Source: JBBTSQ01 sp038078755 (lineage in GTDB: Bacteria > Patescibacteriota > Minisyncoccia > Phycocordibacterales > JBAYGS01). Taken from it: a stretch of DNA of 21,278 bases. The notes beneath the pieces are model-generated. The model was not told where the DNA came from, ran no database searches, and saw nothing but the letters and a program-made list of their open reading frames with translations. The DNA lies in contig JBBTSQ010000005.1 of the NCBI GenBank assembly GCA_038078755.1, positions 1 to 21,278 of the forward strand, in the 5' to 3' direction. The translations under genes were made by a program, and so were the position numbers. Below are positions 14,756 through 19,376 of the stretch, piece by piece (positions within the stretch are counted from its first letter, which is position 1; each line of letters begins with the position of its first letter).

Positions 14756-14801
14756 TTTAAAGGCTCAACCCATACAGAGCATTTAGGGTTGAGCCTTTAA
14801 A
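14756..14801. repeat. 16-bp perfect hairpin (tttaaaggctcaaccc)
   Basis: Arms 14756-14771 and 14786-14801 are exact complements. It is the second of three hairpins stacked in the gene-free stretch 14601-15027. Confidence 0.8.
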
Positions 14802-14831
14802 AAAGACCTTTACAGAGCCACGTTATAAAAC

Positions 14832-14872
14832 GAACGGCTCACTGGTCTTCCAGAAAAACCAGTGAGCCGTTC
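14832..14872. repeat. 15-bp perfect hairpin related to 2645-2704
   Basis: gaacggctcactggt (14832-14846) pairs with 14858-14872. Fourteen bases (aacggctcactggt) are identical to the hairpin upstream of gyrB. Both sites also carry a nearby tacagagccac string. Confidence 0.85.
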
Positions 14873-14918
14873 TCTAAAAATACTCATCTGTCAGTGCCTT
14901 TTACTAAATTTTAAAAGC

Positions 14919-14947
14919 TTGACAGATAAACTAAGTGAATATATAAT
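14919..14947 (+). promoter_or_regulatory. Perfect consensus sigma-70 promoter
   Basis: TTGACA (14919-14924), exactly 17 bp, TATAAT (14942-14947). The ~75-nt leader contains agaacag/ctgttct complementary segments and a GAAAGG box before the ATG at 15028. Confidence 0.92.
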
Positions 14948-15027
14948 CTTCACAGAACAGAAATTAAGGCATTGTGCCAAAAATTCGCCTGTTCTTCACA
15001 AGCAACCCCAAAAAGAAAGGACTGACC

Positions 15028-15699
15028 ATGCACTTTCCAACAGAAAGCATGCTCGGCAACATAATCGAACGCATCAGGAAACTCCCCACCGACTGGCTCG
15101 GGACTTTGTCTGATCTCATAGAAAAACTGACCAGCGAATCTGGCCCAACGTGGCTCACTGAACTCAAGCGTTTCTGTCGCAAAGAGCCGTGTTGGGTAGG
15201 AGTTGTGGAAGTTGCTCCGACTTGCACAAAGCTCCTCTCCGGCGCCACGGTCATCACCATCGCCGCAACCGACGGCAAGAAAACCCTGGCCAAAGCAGAC
15301 AAACTCTTCACCGGCTACCTCGACGACGACTTCAAAAACTGGGGTCTCGATGTTGAGGCACCGCCCACCAAGCCGATGAACGTCACTGTCCACCAGCTGG
15401 TCAAAGACGGTGACTTCAGCAAAATCTTCGGTGGTCTCTCTGACAACCTCGACTCCCTGTGCCTCACCCAGTCCCAGATTATCGAATTCGTCAAAGAACA
15501 CCGGAAGTGGCTCCGCACAGACGGATATGCCACCCTCTTCCTGTTCAAGGTGGAGGATGAGTTCTTCGTTGCCTACGTCCACCTCTACTCCGACGGCACG
15601 CTCGGCGCCCACGTGTATCGCTTCGGCCACGACTACGTCTGGATTGCCGGGCATCGGCGTCACGTGGTTGTCCCGCAACTGGATCCTGTGTCCACTTGA
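15028..15699 (+). CDS. Hypothetical protein, probably highly expressed
   Basis: Encodes 223 residues. The ATG at 15028 follows GAAAGG with 7-nt spacing; the upstream in-frame GTG at 14974 is rejected. The N-terminus is helical (MLGNIIERIRKLPTDWLGTLSDLIEKL). The C-terminus is beta-rich (ATLFLFKVEDEFFVAYVHLYSDG, HVYRFGHDYVWIAGHRRHVVV). There is no signal peptide, membrane segment or known motif. Third codon positions favour C far more than in neighbouring genes. Together with a perfect consensus promoter, this suggests high expression or a different origin. A 242-residue frame on the opposite strand is a shadow of this codon bias. I do not recognise the family. Confidence 0.8.
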   Translation: MHFPTESMLGNIIERIRKLPTDWLGTLSDLIEKLTSESGPTWLTELKRFCRKEPCWVGVVEVAPTCTKLLSGATVITIAATDGKKTLAKADKLFTGYLDDDFKNWGLDVEAPPTKPMNVTVHQLVKDGDFSKIFGGLSDNLDSLCLTQSQIIEFVKEHRKWLRTDGYATLFLFKVEDEFFVAYVHLYSDGTLGAHVYRFGHDYVWIAGHRRHVVVPQLDPVST

Positions 15700-15731
15700 G
15701 TTCCTTGAGTCCTTTGACTCCTAGTCCCTCT

Positions 15732-15772
15732 GACCCTTTGCCAATTGAGTTTGGCAGGTCGGGGGGATTTTT
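15732..15772 (+). terminator. Intrinsic terminator
   Basis: tgccaa/ttggca (15739-15744/15751-15756), extended by gacc/ggtc across a small bulge, then a G run and five T. Confidence 0.6.
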
Positions 15773-15816
15773 AATGGATGATTGCGTGCAGGTTTAATCT
15801 GTTGTATTGTATAGAA

Positions 15817-15832
15817 GTGTCTATGTAGACAC
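15817..15832. repeat. Short palindrome gtgtcta-tg-tagacac
   Basis: A perfect 7-bp inverted repeat with a 2-nt centre about 70 bp before rnc. Its position suits an operator or an mRNA hairpin. It does not share sequence with the 38-bp palindromes. Confidence 0.5.
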
Positions 15833-15902
15833 ATTACTTACTAATTTTGTTGCTTGCGGTGTGACACTTCTGGGTGTTAGACCATAGGCTACAGTGAATG
15901 CT

Positions 15903-16595
15903 ATGATTGATTTTTCGAAGTTTGAAAAAAAGGCAGATATTGTATTTAAAGACCGAGGGTTACTTGAGCAGGCATTTACGCATCGCTCATATATCAACGA
16001 AAATAAGAATGCCAAAAAGGGGCACAACGAACGTCTCGAATTTTTGGGAGATGCGGTGCTCGAACTCATTGTCACTGATTTTCTGTATCACAAATACACC
16101 ACCGGTACCGAAGGCGATCTGACCTCCTATCGCGCGGCATTGGTCAATGCCATCACCCTCTCGAAAGTAGCGGTAGGACTTTCGATGAATGACTATCTCT
16201 TGCTGTCAAAAGGCGAGGCAAAAGATACCGGCCGTGCTCGACAATTTATCCTTGCCAACACCATGGAAGCAGTGATTGGAGCGATCTATTTGGATCAAGG
16301 CTACCAGATTGCAAAAGCGTTTTTGAAAAAACATTTGTTCCCATTGATTGACGACGTGGTGGCGAAGAAATTGTGGATGGACGCCAAGAGTCACTTTCAA
16401 GAAAAAGCGCAGGACAAGACGGGGCAGACGCCAAACTATAAGACGCTCAAAGAAGTCGGTCCTGATCACGACAAATGTTTTACCGTCGGAGTATTTATCG
16501 GCACTGAACAGGTGGGTGTAGGTGAAGGGCTTTCGAAACAAGAAGCCGAGCAAGTAGCCGCCGCAGATGCGCTTGAAAAAAGGGGGTGGCGGTAA
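15903..16595 (+). CDS. rnc: Ribonuclease III
   Basis: Cuts double-stranded RNA in rRNA and mRNA processing. The nuclease domain (residues ~1-150) has the signature NERLEFLGDAVLEL, with THRSYINE before it and NTMEAVIGAIYLDQG after it. These supply the acidic metal ligands. The dsRNA-binding domain (~155-230) reads DAKSHFQEKAQ, PNYKTLKEVGPDHDKCFTVGV and SKQEAEQVAAADALEK. At 230 residues the length is normal. ATG 15903 is used; a GTG at 15894 would add three residues, but a possible -10 (TACAGT, 15890-15895) overlaps it and would make the message leaderless. In many bacteria rnc is next to smc; here ~2.8 kb separates them. Confidence 0.96.
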   Translation: MIDFSKFEKKADIVFKDRGLLEQAFTHRSYINENKNAKKGHNERLEFLGDAVLELIVTDFLYHKYTTGTEGDLTSYRAALVNAITLSKVAVGLSMNDYLLLSKGEAKDTGRARQFILANTMEAVIGAIYLDQGYQIAKAFLKKHLFPLIDDVVAKKLWMDAKSHFQEKAQDKTGQTPNYKTLKEVGPDHDKCFTVGVFIGTEQVGVGEGLSKQEAEQVAAADALEKRGWR

Positions 16596-16612
16596 AAGTA
16601 GTTCGAACATAC

Positions 16613-16704
16613 AAGTTGTATTTAGAGGGTACGGATTTTTTGAAGCTTAAAAAATCCTGAAGTTCTCACGCCGTCGCGCTCGAAACCCCCTCTAAATACA
16701 ACTT
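16613..16704. repeat. 92-bp foldback element C after rnc
   Basis: Outer arms aagttgtatttagaggg (16613-16629) and 16688-16704 pair perfectly over 17 bp. An inner hairpin ggatttttt/aaaaaatcc lies at 16633-16641/16649-16657. The rest of the interior is not obviously paired. It begins 18 bp after the rnc stop and could serve as its 3' end. Confidence 0.8.
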
Positions 16705-16732
16705 ACACATTCTCGCATTGATGAAAAAAGAA

Positions 16733-16760
16733 AAAGCCTCGACACGCGTGTCGAGGCTTT
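16733..16760 (-). terminator. Intrinsic terminator, perfect 28-bp palindrome
   Basis: aaagcctcgacacg (16733-16746) is followed by its exact reverse complement (16747-16760). On the minus strand a T-rich tract follows. It lies four bases after the stop of the minus-strand gene at 16765. Confidence 0.85.
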
Positions 16761-16764
16761 GAAG

Positions 16765-17139
16765 TTATTCCAGTATTCTGCAGGAAACCCGCATTGCAGA
16801 TTGATGATCCTTGAACGGGTAGGGCCTACTGATAGTGATTCGCAGTCGACCCCTTTTGTCAGCAGTCGTGATAAGAAGGTTGGTCAGGGCTTTATCCCAA
16901 TTTTGTATTGCCTCCGTCCGGTATTCATAATCACGAATACCTGCATATTCGTGGCTGAAAACTGCCATCATTTGCTCACTAGGAGGTAACTTTCCATGAG
17001 GAAACTCGATGATGAAATCTGAATCATCTTTGGCACTGTCTGCTCTGTGGAGTGTTCCACCAAAAGTTTTGATGAGGGTTGCGCTAAGGAAACCATCGGC
17101 TACGAGTTCGGTCAGTTCTTCTTTTGAGGGCATATGCAT
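16765..17139 (-). CDS. Hypothetical protein
   Basis: Encodes about 124 residues from ATG 17139 (a second Met follows two codons later). The frame extends to 17259, but a good promoter (TTGACA-17-AAATAT at 17170-17198) would start transcription near 17163, so the longer version is unlikely. The sequence reads as helix (SKEELTELVADGFLSATLIKTFG), an acidic loop, then a helix (WDKALTNLLITTADK) and a basic strand (RGRLRITISRPYPF). No motif is recognised and no Shine-Dalgarno box is seen. A strong terminator follows. It diverges from the 17234 gene, and their maximal frames overlap, which argues for trimming both. Confidence 0.65.
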   Translation of the reverse strand: MHMPSKEELTELVADGFLSATLIKTFGGTLHRADSAKDDSDFIIEFPHGKLPPSEQMMAVFSHEYAGIRDYEYRTEAIQNWDKALTNLLITTADKRGRLRITISRPYPFKDHQSAMRVSCRILE

Positions 17140-17169
17140 TTGTGGCTTGTGTGCGTTGTTCTGTGATTG

Positions 17170-17198
17170 ATATTTGCATACAGCGTCGTTTGTGTCAA
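17170..17198 (-). promoter_or_regulatory. Promoter of the 16765-17139 gene
   Basis: On the minus strand TTGACA (17193-17198), 17 bp, AAATAT (17170-17175) with a TGC just before the -10. Confidence 0.7.
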
Positions 17199-17233
17199 AT
17201 GCTGCTGCAGACTTCATCTTGGCCGATCGACAG

Positions 17234-17776
17234 ATGGCACTGAAGTCGGTCAGTCCCAAAGTAGTCGCGCAAGTAGCGTTTGGACTGGCCAGATTTTTCA
17301 GTGTTCAGAGTATCCGATTTCAGAAGATGCTTCCGGAGAGCACTGAGACGGTTACTGACATCGCGTGTAAAAGATTCGCTTCAAAGACCCCTGAGACGTT
17401 ACTCTTTTATAATCTCACTGACACCACTGCCCGTCTGATTGGGATTAGGGGGTTTGAGGTGACCATCTCAGACCCTACCAGTCGCACAGGTGTTCGGAAG
17501 AGTCTTTCTCCTGAGGTGTGTCTGATATTTACCTATGAGGGTAAGTTTGTCTTGGTCGAGAAAAAGAATGGGAGGTGTCGCTTGACTGTGTCTGATGAAA
17601 AGAAGCTCACAGCTCTGGTGAAGCGATTCCCTGAGCTCACCTCCGAACTCACCAGACATTTCTTCCCCCAAATGATTCATTACTCCATGTCCGAGGTGGC
17701 TTTTGTCCATCGTGAGATGGCGAAGTTTCAAGAGCTTGCACTTGGTGTAGCGAACAGGCTCACTTCGCAGAGCTAG
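17234..17776 (+). CDS. Hypothetical protein
   Basis: Encodes 180 residues from ATG 17234; a TTG at 17174 would add twenty residues but overlaps the opposite promoter. It starts helical (VVAQVAFGLARFFSVQSIRFQKML), then has a strand-rich centre (RLIGIRGFEVTISD, EVCLIFTYEGKFVLVEKKNGRCRLTVSDEKK) and a helical end (FVHREMAKFQELALGVANRL). No catalytic motif, membrane segment or family is recognised. No clear promoter or Shine-Dalgarno box was found, so the start is uncertain. A very good terminator 15 bp after the stop supports the gene. It converges with the Cas2-like gene across palindrome copy 2. Confidence 0.68.
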   Translation: MALKSVSPKVVAQVAFGLARFFSVQSIRFQKMLPESTETVTDIACKRFASKTPETLLFYNLTDTTARLIGIRGFEVTISDPTSRTGVRKSLSPEVCLIFTYEGKFVLVEKKNGRCRLTVSDEKKLTALVKRFPELTSELTRHFFPQMIHYSMSEVAFVHREMAKFQELALGVANRLTSQS

Positions 17777-17790
17777 TCTTACCAGTCTCG

Positions 17791-17822
17791 AAACCGCCGA
17801 TGATATCGGCGGTTTTTCTTTT
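17791..17822 (+). terminator. Intrinsic terminator
   Basis: aaaccgccgat (17791-17801) pairs perfectly with 17805-17815 across a GAT loop, followed by a T-rich tract. Confidence 0.9.
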
Positions 17823-17856
17823 GTCGGACATCGCTCTCTCTTTACTTCGATACACA

Positions 17857-17896
17857 CATACAGTGATTTGATACGGTCGTATCAAATCACTGTATG
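17857..17896. repeat. 38-bp palindrome, copy 2 (perfect)
   Basis: Arms 17858-17875 and 17878-17895 (atacagtgatttgatacg) are exact complements around a GT centre, with one more C-G pair outside. It lies between two convergent genes, 29 bp after the stop of the Cas2-like gene. No promoter is visible there. Confidence 0.92.
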
Positions 17897-17924
17897 CACG
17901 ATGGACAGTGACGATATATAAGAA

Positions 17925-18491
17925 TCAAGACAGGTCAAAACTTTTTCTCAGCTCGATGTCATACTCGATAGAGTCGGCGGTAATATACAGAAGTTCAGAC
18001 CCGATTTGAAAATCAGCTTTGAGTAGTGCAATCAAATTCTCGCACGGATAGGGGTAAATCCAGACACTATTTTGAAGTCGTAAAAATCCGATAGCTGCCA
18101 GTGTTTTTCGAATTTTATTCCGCAATACATTTCTACTTTCTTCGATATCAAACATCAGTATTCGCCACTTCCTATCCCATCGAGCGGGTCTTTTAAATTT
18201 AAAATCGTTCAGTTCAAGTTGGCGTAATTTAGCTTCACCCTTCGGTGTTAATTTTAGAATATTTTTCTGTTCTGTTAGTAATTTATTTTTTACCAACTGT
18301 TTTCTGGTAAGAGAGATCACTTCTCTCTGTCGTTTCTGTCCTATAATACCGAGCTTACTGAGTGCTTGTATGGCGTTGGGTGCAAGGACTGCTACCGCCA
18401 ACAAACCAACTGTTCCAACAATCTGGAGGATGATTTTTTGTAACTCACCCTTACCCAGTCTTTTACGGCGCGTGTCTTTTGATGAACTCAT
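17925..18491 (-). CDS. Winged-helix protein with Cas2-like/PaaX-C-like ferredoxin domain
   Basis: Encodes 188 residues. The N-terminus is basic (KDTRRKRLGK), then a hydrophobic helix (residues 19-40, QKIILQIVGTVGLLAVAVLA). Next is a winged-helix-like segment (~52-92: LTRKQLVKNKLL, ILKLTPKGEAKLRQL). The C-terminal part (~108-175) reads as a Cas2-type ferredoxin fold: strand WRILMFDIEE with D115, helix RNKIRKTLAAIGFLRLQNSVWIYP, then a strand LLYITADS. PaaX-family repressors also end in a Cas2-like domain, so either a DNA-binding regulator or a nuclease-like protein is possible. No cas1, other cas gene or CRISPR array is in the window. The gene is bracketed by palindrome copies 2 and 3, and copy 3 overlaps its probable -10 box. 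The family assignment is from motif recognition only. Confidence 0.8.
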   Translation of the reverse strand: MSSSKDTRRKRLGKGELQKIILQIVGTVGLLAVAVLAPNAIQALSKLGIIGQKRQREVISLTRKQLVKNKLLTEQKNILKLTPKGEAKLRQLELNDFKFKRPARWDRKWRILMFDIEESRNVLRNKIRKTLAAIGFLRLQNSVWIYPYPCENLIALLKADFQIGSELLYITADSIEYDIELRKSFDLS

Positions 18492-18494
18492 GGT

Positions 18495-18534
18495 TATACA
18501 GTGATTATATACGACCGTATCGAATCACTGTATA
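18495..18534. repeat. 38-bp palindrome, copy 3
   Basis: Arms 18496-18513 and 18516-18533 pair with two adjacent mismatches, plus one outer T-A pair. The centre is AC on the plus strand, so this copy is inverted relative to copy 2. It ends four bases from the start codon of the Cas2-like gene. Confidence 0.88.
18504..18509 (-). promoter_or_regulatory. Probable -10 box of the Cas2-like gene inside palindrome copy 3
   Basis: On the minus strand TATAAT occupies 18504-18509, 12 bp before the ATG, and it includes the two bases by which copy 3 departs from the palindrome consensus. No good -35 box is seen. Confidence 0.5.
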
Positions 18535-18637
18535 TTGACGGATAAGGAGTGTGCGTGGTAGGGTGGGGTTGTATGTGATTCGGGATACGTCCTGAGCATA
18601 CATAGTACAGTAAACAACAAAATAGAAAGGTCTGACA

Positions 18638-19252
18638 ATGGATACGTCCAACAGCAAAACAGCAGAAGTTGTGAGAACAACCACAGAGAAAATCCTCATC
18701 CTACGGGGAACGCAAAAAGTGAAACGGAAAGAGATGTCTATGGATGATTGGTTTGCCTTGATCACTGAATTGGTCAGGGATTACAAACCCTATCTGAAGT
18801 ATCTGCATGAGCTCAGGGCTCTTGAGGAACACGCTCGGATTACCTGTGAAGCTCATACGGCAGTTGGAGATAAAATCGTCTCCAAGAATGTGCCAAAGGT
18901 AAGGGTAAAGGTGACTCTTGTTTGCAAATGGCAACACCTCGGATTCTATGATAAGTATGCTCTGTTAATAAGTAGCGAGGGGGATTATTTTGTCCAGAGT
19001 ATATGCTGGATAAAAGGGGATCCTAAGGAAAAGCGCTGGGCTTACAAGGTTGAGGCTCTACGAGACATATACGGTCTTCATGAGCATTTTAAGAGGAGTT
19101 ATTTTTCAAACTCTGACCTTGGTGTTGAGATTGTGCGCGGACTTTTCGATGTGTTTGACCGATCGGTTAAACATAAGCAAGAATTGATCAGAAAACTTGA
19201 GTTGGCCAGAGATCAGCTTCAAACCATTGTGTCACACCGTCTGGTTGAGTAG
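18638..19252 (+). CDS. Hypothetical protein with C-terminal coiled coil
   Basis: Encodes 204 residues from ATG 18638, which has GAAAGG seven bases upstream, as in other orphans here. Residues ~30-75 are helical and charged (MDDWFALITELVRDYKPYLKYLHELRALEEHARI). A strand-rich middle follows (KVRVKVTLVCKWQHLGFYDKYALLISSEGDYFVQSICW). The end looks like a short coiled coil (RSVKHKQELIRKLELARDQLQTIV). No known motif, signal or membrane segment is seen. A clear promoter was not found; a TTGACG (18535-18540) directly abuts palindrome copy 3 but lacks a good -10. A strong terminator follows. The family is not recognised. Confidence 0.72.
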   Translation: MDTSNSKTAEVVRTTTEKILILRGTQKVKRKEMSMDDWFALITELVRDYKPYLKYLHELRALEEHARITCEAHTAVGDKIVSKNVPKVRVKVTLVCKWQHLGFYDKYALLISSEGDYFVQSICWIKGDPKEKRWAYKVEALRDIYGLHEHFKRSYFSNSDLGVEIVRGLFDVFDRSVKHKQELIRKLELARDQLQTIVSHRLVE

Positions 19253-19260
19253 TTCTTTTC

Positions 19261-19296
19261 AAAGCGGCGCGATTCCTATCGCGCCGCTTTTTTCTT
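19261..19296 (+). terminator. Strong intrinsic terminator
   Basis: aaagcggcgcgat (19261-19273) pairs perfectly with 19278-19290 across a TCCT loop, followed by T-rich sequence. Confidence 0.92.
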
Positions 19297-19306
19297 TGGT
19301 AAAAGA

Positions 19307-19315
19307 TGCTAAAAT
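19307..19315 (+). promoter_or_regulatory. smc extended -10 promoter
   Basis: TGC-TAAAAT at 19307-19315. The -35 position falls inside the upstream terminator tail and is poor. The ~55-nt leader carries a small tgaat/attca hairpin. Confidence 0.5.
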
Positions 19316-19376
19316 GTAGGGGTATTTTCTGTTTCTGATTTTCCTTCATAAATCGTGAATCATAATTCATAAATCA

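Noticed and set aside
14950..15678. 242-residue minus-strand open frame
   Set aside because: Antisense to the 15028 gene, which has a perfect promoter, Shine-Dalgarno box and terminator. The antisense frame follows from the C-rich third positions.
17857..18534. CRISPR array or CRISPR-cas locus
   Set aside because: Repeats are palindromes spaced by a whole gene, not regular short repeats with spacers, and no cas1 or effector gene is present.
17857..18534. Classical insertion sequence with DDE or Y1 transposase
   Set aside because: No transposase motifs in the 188-residue protein and no obvious target-site duplication outside the palindromes.
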